64,000 bases of DNA. Source: Serratia inhibens. Its GTDB lineage: Bacteria > Pseudomonadota > Gammaproteobacteria > Enterobacterales > Enterobacteriaceae. The notes beneath the pieces are model-generated. The model saw nothing but the letters and a program-made list of their open reading frames with translations. It ran no database searches and had not been told where the DNA came from. The position numbers and the translations under genes are program-made. Location of the stretch: the NCBI RefSeq assembly GCF_003591175.1, contig NZ_QYYG01000008.1, forward strand, positions 62,001 through 126,000. Direction: 5' to 3'. Positions 21,460-31,689 of this stretch are shown here, one piece after another. Within the stretch, counting starts at the first letter, position 1. Every line of letters starts with the position of its first letter.

Positions 21460-23550
21460 TTACCCCACCGACACCGTTCGCCGACGCTTGTCCAAATCCT
21501 TCAGCAGCCGGTTAACCTGCTGATCGGCAAACATCTCCTCCAGCGTTTTGTTCAGTTTACGCCGCCAGTTTGGGTACTGATCGCTGGTGCCGGGAATATT
21601 GACCGGTTCGGCCATGTCCAGCCAGTCTTCCGGCTGCAGGCCCAGCAGTGCGCTGGCGCTGTCGGCGACATAGCGCTGTAAACCACGGTTCAACAACGGG
21701 CTCATGTTCAGCAACGCCGCCTTCTTGCCCACCTTCTGCGGCACACAGCCATAATGATGCAATCCGTCCAGCAACCCCTGCTTGGCGCGCTCACGATCGG
21801 CAAACAGTTCTTTCAGGATCTCCGCATCCGGATACAGCCCCAGCTTGTTGCCAAGTTGCAGATCGCCGCTCTGCCAATAACCGCGCAACGTCGGCAGGTC
21901 ATGCGTGGTGATGGTCGCCATCGCCTGCACCGGGTAGGCCTGCGGCGCGCGGAAGTGGTTCTCGCCGTCACGTTCGAAATACAGCACCTTATAAGAATAG
22001 ACACCGCTGTCGCGCAGTTTGGCGACAATCTCGACCGGCACGGTGCCCAGGTCCTCGCCGATCACCATACAGCGGTGGCGCTGGCTCTCCAGCGCCAACA
22101 CCGCCAGCAAGTCATCCACCGGGTATTTCACGTAAGCGCCATGATCGGCGGTTTCTCCGTAGGGGATCCACCACAGGCGCAGCAATGCCATTACGTGGTC
22201 AATGCGCAGCGCACCGCAACTGGTCATATTGGCGCGCAACAGGTCGATAAACGGCTGGTAGCCCCGCGCCGCCATTACGTGCGGATCCATCGGCGGCAGC
22301 CCCCAGTTTTGCCCCAGCGGGCCAAGGATGTCCGGCGGTGCGCCAACCGACGCTTTCAGGCAATAAAGCTCGCGATCGCACCAGGTTTCCGCACCGCCCT
22401 CCGCCACGCCCACCGCCAAATCGCGATACAGGCCAATCGGCATTTGCTGTTGCTGGCTCTGGCGGAAACAGTCGGCGAACTGGCTGGCGGCCAACCACTG
22501 CAACCACAGATAGAAAGTCACCGAATCCTGCTGCTGCCGGCAAAACTGCTTCACTGCGGCGCTGTCGCCCTGCCGATATTGCTCCGGCCAGGCCGGCCAA
22601 CCCCACAGGCTGCCGTCAGCGGCGGCAAGATGAGCATGCAATGCGTCAAACGCCGCCTGTTGATACAGGCTGTCGCCACCCTCGGCAACAAACTGCTCGA
22701 ACGCCTGACGCTGCTCGTCACCGGCTTTACGCCCCTGAAACAACGGGAACGCCAGTTTCAGCGCCGCCAGCTTGAGCTGCGTCACCGTGCTGTAATCCAC
22801 CTGTTCGCTGCTGCGCGCTTTGGCCAGCTGTTTTTGCGTTGCCGGCTTCAGCCACCATTTCTGCGCCGCATCGCTGCGCTGGAACTCTTCCACCGCGTTC
22901 ACATCGATATACACCAGGTTCAGCCAACGTCGCGACGACGGGCTGTACGGGCTGGCGCTTTCCGGGTTCGCCGGATACAGCGCGTGGATCGGGTTCAGCC
23001 CGACAAAAGCGCCGCCGCGTTCACCGACCTGCTCCACCATTTGCCGCAGATCGCCAAAATCGCCGATGCCCCAGTTACGATCGGACCGCAGCGTGTAAAG
23101 CTGCACGCAAGCGCCCCACAGCTTTTGCCCGGTCAGCAGCGCGTCCGGCTCGAAGCAGCGTTTCGGCGCAACAATCAACCGGCACTGCCACTGCTGTTCG
23201 CCCTGGGTCAGCGTCAATTGGTGATAACCCGCCGGCAACTCGCCCGGCAGGGTAAAGGTTTTGCGCGCGCTGGCGCGCCCCTGTTGCCGGCTACCGTCTT
23301 CCCGCAGCAGCGTCCAGAGGTACTCGCCGCTGCCCGCAAGCGGCAACGCCACCGGCGCGCCCTGATAAAACACCTTGACCGCCGGCAGCGGCGTCACCGC
23401 AGCCTCCTGCGGTGCGGCAGTCCGCCCCATGGCATCCAGCAGCTTGCGCTTGGTGTCCTGCGCGATCGCCTGCTGTTTCCCATGAGCGTTAATATAATCA
23501 GCGGCAATACCCGCCTGAGCGGCCGCTTGGTCGATGCGCTTGCGATCCAT
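21460..23550 (-). CDS. malQ: 4-alpha-glucanotransferase (amylomaltase) MalQ
   Basis: MalQ disproportionates maltodextrins in the cytoplasm, making longer chains and glucose. It belongs to GH77. The catalytic motifs are visible: LRIDHVMAL (nucleophile Asp), VIGEDLGTVP (acid/base Glu) and TTHDLPTLRGYW (stabilising Asp). The length of 696 residues matches E. coli. It follows malP by nine bases, so the two form the malPQ operon under MalT control. Confidence 0.97.
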   Translation of the reverse strand: MDRKRIDQAAAQAGIAADYINAHGKQQAIAQDTKRKLLDAMGRTAAPQEAAVTPLPAVKVFYQGAPVALPLAGSGEYLWTLLREDGSRQQGRASARKTFTLPGELPAGYHQLTLTQGEQQWQCRLIVAPKRCFEPDALLTGQKLWGACVQLYTLRSDRNWGIGDFGDLRQMVEQVGERGGAFVGLNPIHALYPANPESASPYSPSSRRWLNLVYIDVNAVEEFQRSDAAQKWWLKPATQKQLAKARSSEQVDYSTVTQLKLAALKLAFPLFQGRKAGDEQRQAFEQFVAEGGDSLYQQAAFDALHAHLAAADGSLWGWPAWPEQYRQGDSAAVKQFCRQQQDSVTFYLWLQWLAASQFADCFRQSQQQQMPIGLYRDLAVGVAEGGAETWCDRELYCLKASVGAPPDILGPLGQNWGLPPMDPHVMAARGYQPFIDLLRANMTSCGALRIDHVMALLRLWWIPYGETADHGAYVKYPVDDLLAVLALESQRHRCMVIGEDLGTVPVEIVAKLRDSGVYSYKVLYFERDGENHFRAPQAYPVQAMATITTHDLPTLRGYWQSGDLQLGNKLGLYPDAEILKELFADRERAKQGLLDGLHHYGCVPQKVGKKAALLNMSPLLNRGLQRYVADSASALLGLQPEDWLDMAEPVNIPGTSDQYPNWRRKLNKTLEEMFADQQVNRLLKDLDKRRRTVSVG

Positions 23551-23559
23551 TCGCTCTCC

Positions 23560-25965
23560 TTAACGCTTGGCTTGCCAGATACGCTGCTGGTAGTCGCGGA
23601 TCGAACGATCCGAACTGAACATACCGACCCGCGCGGTGTTAAGAATAGTGCGGCGCGTCCACTCGTCCTTGTCACGATACAACTCGTCTACCTGCCGTTG
23701 AGCCTGGCAATACGAAGCGAAGTCGGCCAGCACCAGATAAGGGTCACCGCCTTCCAGCAGGCTATGCAGCATCATGTCGAAGGCATGCTTGTCGCCATCG
23801 CTGAATGCACCGCTCGCCAACTCATCGAGGATCGCCTTCAGGTGTTTGTCCTTCTTGCGGTAGCTGAGCGGATCATAGCCTTTGGCCAGCAACGCCTTCA
23901 CCTGATCGACGGTATTGCCGAAGATAAAGATATTGTCTTCGCCCACCTGCTCGGCAATCTCCACATTGGCGCCGTCCAGCGTACCGACGGTCAGCGCGCC
24001 GTTGAGCGCCAGCTTCATATTGCCGGTGCCGGACGCCTCTTTGCCGGCGGTGGAGATCTGCTCGGAGATATCCGCCGCCGGGATCATCAGTTCAGCGACG
24101 GAAACGCGGTAGTCGGGAATAAACGCCACTTTCAGCCGATCCTTCACCAGCGGATCGTTATTGATCACCGAAGCCGCCTGATTGATCGCATAAATGATGT
24201 TCTTCGCCAGATAATAGCCCGGTGCCGCTTTGGCCCCGAACAGGAACACCCGAGGCACGATGTCCAGATTCGGGTTGTCGCGCAGTTGGCGATACAGCGA
24301 CAGAATGTGCAACAGGTTCAAATGCTGGCGTTTGTATTCGTGCAGGCGCTTGATCTGCACGTCGAAAATGGCGTCCGGGTTCAACGTCAGCCCCATTACG
24401 CCGTGCACATAGTTTGCCAATGCGACTTTGTTATCGCGCTTGATTTGCTGATAACGCTGGCGGAATGCCGCGTCATCGGCGTATTTTTCCAGCCCTTTCA
24501 GCGCGTCGAGATCGTTTGCCCACTCGACCTTCAGCGTCTCGTCAATCAGCCCCGACAACGCCGGGTTACACTGTTTCAGCCAGCGACGCGGCGTGATGCC
24601 GTTGGTGACGTTGTGGAATTTGTTCGGCCACAGCTGGTGATATTCCGGGAACAGGTCTTTCACCACCAGATCGGAGTGCAACTGCGCTACGCCGTTGACC
24701 GCAAAACCGCTGACCACGCACAAATTGGCCATGCGCACCTGTTTGTCATGGTGTACCGCCAGCTTGGCCCAAACCGCCTTGTCGCCCGACCAGTGTTTAT
24801 CCACCAGCTTTTTGAAGTTGGCATTGATCTGCTTGATGATGGAGAAATGACGCGGCAGCAGGCTGCGCACCAGCTTCTCATCCCAGCACTCCAGCGCCTC
24901 GGGCATCAGGGTGTGGTTGGTGTAGGCAAAGGTGTTGCTGGTGATCGCCCAGGCAGCATCCCATTCCAACTGATGCTCATCCAGCAGAATGCGCAGCATT
25001 TCCGGGATGGCGATGGTGGGGTGAGTGTCGTTGAGTTGAATCACTTCATACTTAGGCAGGTCTTCAATCTTGCGGCCGGCCTGATGGTGTTTGCGCAGGA
25101 TATCCGCCACCGAACAGGCGCACTGGAAATATTGCTGCATCAGGCGCAGACGCTTGCCCGCCTGATGGTTGTCGTTCGGGTACAGTACCTTGGTCAGCTT
25201 GGCGGCTTCTACTCCCTGCTTCTCCGCCTGCAGGAATTTGCCGTCGTTGAAATCCCCCAGATCGAACGGGTGCTGATGGGTCGCCTGCCACAGGCGCAGC
25301 GGTTGGGTCACGCCATTACGGAAGCCCAGCACCGGCAAATCCCAGGCTTCGCCGCGCAGGGTAAATTCCGGGTGCCACAGTTCGCGGCCATCGGCCAGTT
25401 TCTCCAGTTTCCCGCCGATACCGACATCCACCGACAGCGCGGCATTGTGCTGGAACCAGGGGTAGCTTTCGCGCTGCCAGTTATCCGGCGCCTCTTGCTG
25501 CTGGCCACCGCTGAACGACTGGCGGAACAGCCCGTATTGGTAATTGAGCCCATAGCCGGTGGCCGGTTGCTCCACCGTCGCCATCGAATCCAGGAAACAG
25601 GCCGCCAGACGCCCCAGCCCGCCGTTGCCCAGCGCCGGATCGGTTTCCTGCTCCAGCAGATCCGCCAGCTTGATATCCTGCTCCGCCAATGCCTGTTCGA
25701 CGGTGTCGTACCAGCCCAGGTTAATCAGGTTGTTCGCCGTCAGGCGGCCAATCAGAAACTCCATCGAAATGTAGTTCACGTGGCGCAGCGGCTTGGTGCT
25801 TTTACGCGGTGCCGGTTGCGCGGCCAGTTGCTCGGCCAGCGCTCGGCTTACCGCCTCCCACCATTGGTGTTGGGTCATCTGTTGTGCGGAACTGAGGCCA
25901 AACCGTTGCCACTGACGGCTCAGTGCCGCCAGAAAAGCATCCTTTTTAAGCATAGGCTGTGACAT
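23560..25965 (-). CDS. malP: Maltodextrin phosphorylase MalP
   Basis: MalP releases glucose-1-phosphate from maltodextrins with pyridoxal phosphate as cofactor. The PLP-lysine segment [16 protein letters not shown] and the following [12 protein letters not shown] are intact. The length is 801 residues. It is the first gene of malPQ. Upstream lie repeated MalT boxes. It is distinct from glgP (38.9-41.4 kb) by length and by its mal neighbourhood. Confidence 0.97.
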   Translation of the reverse strand: MSQPMLKKDAFLAALSRQWQRFGLSSAQQMTQHQWWEAVSRALAEQLAAQPAPRKSTKPLRHVNYISMEFLIGRLTANNLINLGWYDTVEQALAEQDIKLADLLEQETDPALGNGGLGRLAACFLDSMATVEQPATGYGLNYQYGLFRQSFSGGQQQEAPDNWQRESYPWFQHNAALSVDVGIGGKLEKLADGRELWHPEFTLRGEAWDLPVLGFRNGVTQPLRLWQATHQHPFDLGDFNDGKFLQAEKQGVEAAKLTKVLYPNDNHQAGKRLRLMQQYFQCACSVADILRKHHQAGRKIEDLPKYEVIQLNDTHPTIAIPEMLRILLDEHQLEWDAAWAITSNTFAYTNHTLMPEALECWDEKLVRSLLPRHFSIIKQINANFKKLVDKHWSGDKAVWAKLAVHHDKQVRMANLCVVSGFAVNGVAQLHSDLVVKDLFPEYHQLWPNKFHNVTNGITPRRWLKQCNPALSGLIDETLKVEWANDLDALKGLEKYADDAAFRQRYQQIKRDNKVALANYVHGVMGLTLNPDAIFDVQIKRLHEYKRQHLNLLHILSLYRQLRDNPNLDIVPRVFLFGAKAAPGYYLAKNIIYAINQAASVINNDPLVKDRLKVAFIPDYRVSVAELMIPAADISEQISTAGKEASGTGNMKLALNGALTVGTLDGANVEIAEQVGEDNIFIFGNTVDQVKALLAKGYDPLSYRKKDKHLKAILDELASGAFSDGDKHAFDMMLHSLLEGGDPYLVLADFASYCQAQRQVDELYRDKDEWTRRTILNTARVGMFSSDRSIRDYQQRIWQAKR

Positions 25966-26014
25966 AAGGGAAACTCTCTATCCAGTAAGTGGGTCAAATT
26001 ACCGTTATCGTGCC

Positions 26015-26066
26015 GGGGAGAAAGGTTGAAGGCATCATCCCGCCTGGGGATTAGCTGGGGAGGAGG
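26015..26066 (-). promoter_or_regulatory. Cluster of MalT boxes for malPQ
   Basis: Three GGGGA-type decamers lie in the same direction: GGGGAGAAAG (26015), GGGGATTAGC (26046) and GGGGAGGAGG (26057). The last is a perfect match to the MalT consensus GGGGA(T/G)GAGG. They stand 50-100 bp before malP, as expected for the activator. Confidence 0.75.
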
Positions 26067-26085
26067 ATTGGGGCGTAGCTAAAAT

Positions 26086-26101
26086 TGTGATCTCAGGCAC
26101 T
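26086..26101. promoter_or_regulatory. Candidate CRP site upstream of malP
   Basis: TGTGATCTCAGGCACT keeps one full CRP half-site and a partial second half. CRP control of mal genes is known in enterics. Confidence 0.4.
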
Positions 26102-26123
26102 TTTTGACTCCCTTGCATAATGC

Positions 26124-26151
26124 AAAAAAGCCCGCCGACCCGCGCGGCGAG
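26124..26151 (-). terminator. Minus-strand terminator inside the malP-malT spacer
   Basis: On the minus strand GCTCGCCG pairs with CGGCGGGC around a 7-base loop and is followed by six T. It would end a transcript running towards malP before malP begins. No annotated gene accounts for it. Confidence 0.7.
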
Positions 26152-26309
26152 CACTGAGAATAAGCAGAAAATCCCCGCCATGAAATTAGCATAGTTGATG
26201 CGGCTGATGAAGTTTTGTACATGCATCGAAAGGCTTTCCCACAACCGCGTTACCAAACCGCCCCACAACGCCGCAATTGCGCAATGATTTGCCTGCAAAC
26301 GTAAAAAAG

Positions 26310-26325
26310 TGTGATCAATAGCAAT
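26310..26325. promoter_or_regulatory. Candidate CRP half-site upstream of malT
   Basis: TGTGATCAATAGCAAT holds one perfect half-site about 190 bp before malT. malT transcription in E. coli depends on cAMP-CRP. The second half is weak. Confidence 0.35.
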
Positions 26326-26509
26326 TTAACTCCAAGCCAAAGATGAACCTTGTTGCAATACGTTTAACGTTGTCAGAAGTTAGGAGGGTGATTAATTACG
26401 AGCCATAAAATAATTAGTTTTACTCCGATCCCGGCAGGAGTCGCGATGAAATGAACTCCTTCGGGCAGGCCAACGGCTACGGGAGCCGCGATTTTCACTC
26501 TGGAATACT

Positions 26510-29224
26510 ATGCTGATCCCATCAAAACTGAGCCGTCCGGTACGGCTGCAAAATACCGTGATCCGCGATCGCCTGCTGGCCAAATTAGCCGGCACGGCAA
26601 ACTATCGCCTGACATTGGTTAATTGCCCTGCGGGATACGGAAAAACTACGCTGGTCGCACAATGGGCAGCCGGCAAATCAGATTTGGGTTGGTACTCGCT
26701 GGATGAAAGCGACAACCAACCCGAGCGCTTTGCCAGCTACCTGATCGCCGCCTTGCAACATGCCAGCGGCGGTCACTGCGTGAAGAGCGAAGCCTTGAGC
26801 CAAAAACATCAGTACGCCAGCCTGTCGGCGCTGTTCGCCCAGCTGTTCATTGAACTTTCCGACTGGCATCAGCCGCTGTACCTGGTGATTGACGACTACC
26901 ACCTGATCACCAATGACGTCATCCATGAGGCCATGCGCTTCTTCTTGCGCCACCAACCGGAAAACCTGACGCTGATCCTGCTGTCCCGCACCCTGCCGCC
27001 ACTGGGCATCGCCAACCTGCGCGTGCGCGATCAACTGTTGGAGATGGGCACGCAGCAGCTGGCGTTTACCCATCAGGAAGCCAAACAATTCTTCGACTGC
27101 CGCCTGGCCGCACCGATGGAGCAACATGACAGCAGTCGCCTGTGCGACGAAGTCGAAGGGTGGGCCACCGCGTTGCAGCTGATTGCGCTGTCTGCCCGGC
27201 AATCCACCTCTTCTGCACAGCAATCCGCCAAACGCCTGGCCGGTCTGAACGCCAGTCACCTGTCCGATTATCTGGTGGATGAAGTGCTGGATCACGTCGA
27301 TGCCGGGGCGCGTGCCTTCCTGCTGCGCTGCTCGGTGCTGCGCTCCATGAACGATGCGCTGATCGTACGCCTGACCGGCGAAGATAACGGCCAACAGCGG
27401 CTGGAAGAGCTGGAGCGCCAGGGGCTGTTTATCCACCGCATGGACGACACCGGCGAATGGTTCTGCTTCCATCCGCTGTTCGCCACCTTCCTGCGCCAAC
27501 GCTGCCAATGGGAGCTGGCGCTGGAACTGCCGGGGCTGCACCGCGCCGCCGCCGAAGGTTGGCTGGCATTGGGTTACCCGGCGGAGGCGATTCACCATGC
27601 GCTGGCGGCCAGCGACGTCAGCATGCTGCGCGATATCCTGCTGCAACACGCCTGGTCGCTGTTCCATCACAGCGAGCTGGCACTGCTGGAAGAGTGCCTG
27701 AACGCATTGCCGTATGAACGGCTGATTCAAAGTCCCAAGCTGGCGTTGTTGCAGGCCTGGCTGGCGCAGAGCCAACACCGCTACATCGAAGTGAACACCC
27801 TGTTGGAACGCGCCGAACAGGCGATGCGCGATCAAAAAATCGACGTCGATCAGACCCTGCATGCCGAATTCGATGCCCTGCGCGCACAGGTGGCGATCAA
27901 CGCCGGCAAGCCGGAAGAGGCCGAACGCCTGGCCACCGAAGCGCTGAAGTTTCTGCCGCTGTCCAGTTATTACAGCCGCATCGTCGCCACCTCGGTGACC
28001 GGCGAAGTCCATCACTGCAAGGGCGAGCTGGCCCGCGCGTTGCCGATGATGCAGCAAACCGAGCAGATGGCGCGACGCCATCAGGCCTATCACTACGCGC
28101 TGTGGGCGCTGTTGCAGCAGAGCGAAATTCTGATTGCCCAGGGTTTCCTGCAGGCCGCCTATGAGACGCAGGACAAGGCTTTTGAACTGGTGCGCGAACA
28201 GCATCTGGAACAGTTGCCGATGCATGAGTTCCTGCTGCGTATCCGCTCGCAGATCCTGTGGTCCTGGTCGCGGCTGGACGAAGCGGAAGACGCGGCGCGC
28301 CAGGGCCTGAAAATTCTGGCCAACTACCAGCCTCAGCAGCAACTGCAGTGCATCGCCATGCTGGCCAAATGCTCGCTGGCGCGCGGCGATCTGGATAACG
28401 CCAATGCGCACCTGCAGCGTTGCGAAGCGCTGCTGCACGGCACTCAGTACCATCGCGACTGGCTGACCAACGCCGACAAGCCGCGGGTGATCCACTGGCA
28501 GATGACCGGCGACACCGCCGCTGCGGCCCAATGGCTGCGCCAGACCGAAAAACCCGGCATGGCGGATAACCACTTTATGCAGGGCCAGTGGCGTAATATC
28601 GCCCGGGTGCAAATCATGCTCGGCCAGTACGAAGAGGCCGAAGTGGTGCTGGATGAACTGAACGAAAACGCCCGCCGCCTGCGGCTGGTGAGCGATCTGA
28701 ACCGCAACCTGCTGCTCAGCAACCAGCTTTACTGGCAGATGGAGCGTAAAGGCGATGCGCAAAGGGTACTGATGGAGGCGCTGTCACTGGCCAGCCGCAC
28801 CGGATTTATCAGCCACTTTGTCATTGAGGGCGAAGTGATGGCGCAGCAGCTGCGTCAGCTGATTCAGCTCAATACGCTGCCGGAGCTGGAACACCATCGC
28901 GCTCAGCGCATTCTGCGCGACATCAACCAGCATCATCGGCATAAATTCGCGCATTTTGACGAAAACTTCGTCGATAAGCTGCTAACCCACCCGCAGGTGC
29001 CGGAACTGATCCGCACCAGCCCGCTGACGCAGCGCGAATGGCAGGTACTGGGGCTGATTTATTCCGGTTACAGCAACGACCAGATCGCCGGCGAACTGGA
29101 CGTGGCGGCCACCACCATCAAAACCCATATCCGCAACCTGTATCAGAAGCTGGGCGTGGCCCACCGCCAGGAAGCGGTGCAGCAGGCGCAGCAACTGCTG
29201 AAGATGATGGGCTACGGTGCTTAA
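26510..29224 (+). CDS. malT: MalT, maltotriose-dependent activator of the maltose regulon
   Basis: MalT is a STAND-class ATPase regulator that assembles on MalT boxes when ATP and maltotriose are bound. The protein has 904 residues. Walker [11 protein letters not shown] is at 39-48 and a Walker B-like LVIDDYH near 125. A central tetratricopeptide-like helical region (about 430-800) is the sugar sensor. A LuxR-type helix-turn-helix is at about 839-900 ([20 protein letters not shown]). The start [13 protein letters not shown] is invariant in the family. It is divergent from malPQ. Confidence 0.98.
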   Translation: MLIPSKLSRPVRLQNTVIRDRLLAKLAGTANYRLTLVNCPAGYGKTTLVAQWAAGKSDLGWYSLDESDNQPERFASYLIAALQHASGGHCVKSEALSQKHQYASLSALFAQLFIELSDWHQPLYLVIDDYHLITNDVIHEAMRFFLRHQPENLTLILLSRTLPPLGIANLRVRDQLLEMGTQQLAFTHQEAKQFFDCRLAAPMEQHDSSRLCDEVEGWATALQLIALSARQSTSSAQQSAKRLAGLNASHLSDYLVDEVLDHVDAGARAFLLRCSVLRSMNDALIVRLTGEDNGQQRLEELERQGLFIHRMDDTGEWFCFHPLFATFLRQRCQWELALELPGLHRAAAEGWLALGYPAEAIHHALAASDVSMLRDILLQHAWSLFHHSELALLEECLNALPYERLIQSPKLALLQAWLAQSQHRYIEVNTLLERAEQAMRDQKIDVDQTLHAEFDALRAQVAINAGKPEEAERLATEALKFLPLSSYYSRIVATSVTGEVHHCKGELARALPMMQQTEQMARRHQAYHYALWALLQQSEILIAQGFLQAAYETQDKAFELVREQHLEQLPMHEFLLRIRSQILWSWSRLDEAEDAARQGLKILANYQPQQQLQCIAMLAKCSLARGDLDNANAHLQRCEALLHGTQYHRDWLTNADKPRVIHWQMTGDTAAAAQWLRQTEKPGMADNHFMQGQWRNIARVQIMLGQYEEAEVVLDELNENARRLRLVSDLNRNLLLSNQLYWQMERKGDAQRVLMEALSLASRTGFISHFVIEGEVMAQQLRQLIQLNTLPELEHHRAQRILRDINQHHRHKFAHFDENFVDKLLTHPQVPELIRTSPLTQREWQVLGLIYSGYSNDQIAGELDVAATTIKTHIRNLYQKLGVAHRQEAVQQAQQLLKMMGYGA

Positions 29225-29307
29225 AAACCACAGCGTTGCTCTGGTCTTAATTGCCGCAGAGTTGGTTACAATGGCGGCATATTCTCATTACAAGGCAGTC
29301 GGAAGTC

Positions 29308-29634
29308 ATGGAACAGTTTGAAGCGATCAACGTTGAACAGGCCTATGCGCGCTGGAAAGAAGGCAGCGCCGCCCTGGTCGACATCCGCGATCCGCAGAGT
29401 TTTGAAGCCGGGCACACGCCGGGCGCATTTCACCTCACCAACGCCAGCCTGCAAGCATTTATGCAGCACAACGATTTTGACCGGCCGGTGATGGTGATGT
29501 GCTACCACGGCAACAGCAGCCGCAGCGCGGCGCAATACCTGCTGAATCAGGGGTTTGATGCGGTGTACAGCATTGATGGCGGCTTTGAGGCCTGGGCACG
29601 TCAGTACCCGCAGGACGTTGAAACTTCAGCGTAA
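29308..29634 (+). CDS. glpE: Thiosulfate sulfurtransferase GlpE (single-domain rhodanese)
   Basis: GlpE transfers sulfane sulfur from thiosulfate to acceptors such as cyanide or thioredoxin. The 108-residue single rhodanese domain has the active loop Cys65 ([11 protein letters not shown]), the E. coli number. The ATG at 29308 gives the canonical length; an in-frame upstream extension is rejected. In most relatives glpE, glpG and glpR are consecutive; here glpG lies 4.6 kb away beyond an inserted cluster. Confidence 0.95.
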   Translation: MEQFEAINVEQAYARWKEGSAALVDIRDPQSFEAGHTPGAFHLTNASLQAFMQHNDFDRPVMVMCYHGNSSRSAAQYLLNQGFDAVYSIDGGFEAWARQYPQDVETSA

Positions 29635-29638
29635 AAAA

Positions 29639-29810
29639 TCAGGGCGCATCATGCACCCTCAGATTGCTGACAAAACCCGTTATTAGGGAGAGCGTGCCGA
29701 AGGGGTCGTAACGGCCTTGGCCGTCGGAGCGCCCCTCGGTGCGCTAGGCCCGGGTATCTCGGACTCAAAGACAACTTTGTCATCAACCTCAGGGCGCATC
29801 ATGCGCCCTC
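29639..29810. repeat. Duplicated hairpin flanking a 115-bp element with inverted ends
   Basis: A 22-bp hairpin sequence (core AGGGCGCATCATGCGCCCT) occurs at 29639-29660 and again, with one base changed, at 29789-29810. Between them lies 29668-29782, which begins TGACAAA and ends TTTGTCA and contains further GC hairpins. It looks like a miniature, non-coding mobile or dispersed repeat at the left edge of the accessory cluster. The hairpins may terminate glpE and the MFS gene. Confidence 0.6.
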
Positions 29811-29818
29811 TTCCTTCG

Positions 29819-31114
29819 CTACTCCGCCGCCGCCATCGGCCGTTTGACAAACAGGCCGTAGCTAAACGCCCCCAACATCAGCAAACCCGCCCCCAGCAAG
29901 AACACATTGGTGAACTGCCCGGTCAGATCGAGGATCACTCCGGTGACAATCGGTGCCATCGCCGCGCCGAGGAAACCGCCAAAGTTCTGGATCGCCCCCA
30001 ACGAAGCCACCTGCTGTTTCGGTGCGATATCCGTCGCCAGCGTCCAGATCACGCCGGAAGGCAGTTGCGAGAAGAAATACCCCAGCGACAGCAATAAAAT
30101 GCACAGCGGCGTACTGTCGACAAAGGCGATCGGCGCTACGCAGCAGGCCGCCAGCGCGGCGCCGCAGACGATCGGGATCTTGCGTGCGGTGATCGCTTTC
30201 ACCCCACGACGGATCAAACGATCGGAAATCGCCCCGCCGCACAATACCCCCAAAATGCCGGCAAAAAACGGGATCGACGCGATCCAGCCGGTCTGTTTCA
30301 GGCTAAAGCCCAGCGAATTCTCCAGGTAGCTCGGCAGCCAGGTGAGGTAGACCCAGATGGTGAACATGATGGAAAAGTTGCCCAAAATCATGAACCAGGT
30401 GGTTTTATGACGGAACAGAGACCCCCAACTCCCGCTCCGCTCCTGGCTGACCGCTTTTGCAGCCGCGCGTTTTTCGGCGTGGATCAACGCCTCTTCCCGC
30501 GCCGTCGGGTCACGGTAAAACTTCAGCCAGGCCAGCATCAGCGGAATGCCCGCCAGACCAATGGCGATAAACATGCCGCGCCAGCCGAGCGTCAGCAGCA
30601 ACACGGTGAGGATCGGTGGAGCGATGGCGTTGGCAATCTGCGAACCGGTGTTGATGATCGAAGTAGGCAGGCCACGCTCTTTCTCCGAGAACCAGCGATG
30701 GGTGATCTTGATCCCCGAAGTGAAAAACGGGGATTCCGATACGCCCAGCAGCATCCGCAGACCATAGAACATCGAGTAGCTGTTGACGAACGCCGCCATC
30801 ACGGTAAATGCCGACCACAACCCCAGTGCCCAGGAAAACATTTTCTTCGGCCCCAACTTGTCCACCAGCCAGCCGGCGGGCAGGTTGGCAAGCGCGTAAG
30901 GCCACAAAAACGCCGACAGCAGCAGGCCCATTTCGGTAGAGGAAAAGCCAAACTCCCGGGCGATAGTGGTATTGGCGATGCTCAGATTGGCGCGATCGAG
31001 ATAATTCACCACCGCGGCAATCAACAGGATCAGGATAATGCCCCAGCGCAAACGGGAGATCGGCGCCGCCGGTGCGGCAGCCGATGCATGCAACGCAGAA
31101 GTCGCCTCTTTCAT
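29819..31114 (-). CDS. MFS transporter, anion:cation symporter-like
   Basis: A 431-residue membrane carrier with about 12 hydrophobic helices. It starts with a short polar tail, then LRWGIILILLIAAVVNYLDRANL, the signature start of the ACS subfamily that takes up organic or sugar acids. The motif between TM2 and TM3 (GWLVDKLGPKK) is present. Its ATG overlaps the stop of the YhcH-family gene by four bases, so the two are cotranscribed. The substrate is probably an acidic sugar handled by the adjacent lyase and kinase; this is inference. Confidence 0.9.
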   Translation of the reverse strand: MKEATSALHASAAAPAAPISRLRWGIILILLIAAVVNYLDRANLSIANTTIAREFGFSSTEMGLLLSAFLWPYALANLPAGWLVDKLGPKKMFSWALGLWSAFTVMAAFVNSYSMFYGLRMLLGVSESPFFTSGIKITHRWFSEKERGLPTSIINTGSQIANAIAPPILTVLLLTLGWRGMFIAIGLAGIPLMLAWLKFYRDPTAREEALIHAEKRAAAKAVSQERSGSWGSLFRHKTTWFMILGNFSIMFTIWVYLTWLPSYLENSLGFSLKQTGWIASIPFFAGILGVLCGGAISDRLIRRGVKAITARKIPIVCGAALAACCVAPIAFVDSTPLCILLLSLGYFFSQLPSGVIWTLATDIAPKQQVASLGAIQNFGGFLGAAMAPIVTGVILDLTGQFTNVFLLGAGLLMLGAFSYGLFVKRPMAAAE

Positions 31115-31593
31115 GATTGCGGCTCCGTAAACAGGCTGAGGTGAATTTTAATCACGGCTTTGCGAATAAAGGACTCACCGTGGGTTTGGCAGCAAGGACG
31201 ATGCAGATCGTGCGGGAAAAATACCGCAAAGGTGCCGGGCAGCAGCGGAACCGCAATTTCATTTTGCACCTGCTGGTAAAACACGATGTCGTGATGGGGC
31301 CGCTCTTCCGCTACGGGTTCATCGCCCCGGCGGCGCGCCACGCCGATGGTTTCTTCCCCCTGGAGCAGGTACTGCACGTCAACGTAGTCAAAGTGCGACT
31401 CAGGGCGCATTTGCAGTGCCGGCACGGTGCTCATCTCCTGCAGCAGGCAAAACATCTTGCCGGGAATAATGTCGATTTTACCGGGTTGCAGCGTGGCAAA
31501 GTCGGTGCGTTCGATAAACGCGATAGCCTGATGGATAATCGGATGAAACGCGTGTTTTTCCCGCGCCCAGTCCTGCAGATCGCAAATCATCAT
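31111..31593 (-). CDS. YhcH/YjgK/YiaL-family protein (sugar anomerase-like)
   Basis: A 160-residue cupin-like protein of the YhcH family. In E. coli one member (NanQ) opens or equilibrates sialic acid anomers, and others sit in sugar-acid operons. Characteristic segments are SHFDYVDVQYLLQGEE (about 66-82) and a C-terminal FFPHDLHRP with metal-type His residues. It is translationally coupled to the MFS carrier and lies 96 bp after the DapA-family lyase. A role in preparing the sugar for the lyase is inferred. Confidence 0.88.
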   Translation of the reverse strand: MMICDLQDWAREKHAFHPIIHQAIAFIERTDFATLQPGKIDIIPGKMFCLLQEMSTVPALQMRPESHFDYVDVQYLLQGEETIGVARRRGDEPVAEERPHHDIVFYQQVQNEIAVPLLPGTFAVFFPHDLHRPCCQTHGESFIRKAVIKIHLSLFTEPQS

Positions 31594-31689
31594 GATGGTG
31601 TTCCCCTTGTAGTGATAGTTTTAGCGGGTGTAGTAGGTACGGCGGTGTTGTTGAACCGCGGGAGGATGTCGCCATCTTCCCGCCCGGCC

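Larger units (their letters stand above)
25966..26509. other. malP-malT divergent regulatory region
   Basis: This 544-bp region contains MalT boxes on the malP side, CRP-like sites at 26086 and 26310, and an unexpected minus-strand terminator at 26124-26151. A reading frame at 26035-26298 overlaps these control elements and looks spurious. Confidence 0.7.

Noticed and set aside
21754..25962. 1402-codon open frame antisense to malQ and malP
   Set aside because: It is the mirror of two well-identified enzymes. Its composition is rich in Arg, Gln and His as expected for antisense of GC-rich genes, and no domain is visible.
26035..26298. 87-codon frame in the malP-malT spacer
   Set aside because: It runs through the MalT boxes, a CRP-like site and the minus-strand terminator, so coding is unlikely; the terminator is reported separately.
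26678..28762. 694-codon open frame antisense to malT
   Set aside because: It lies entirely within malT and shows no recognisable domain or ribosome site.
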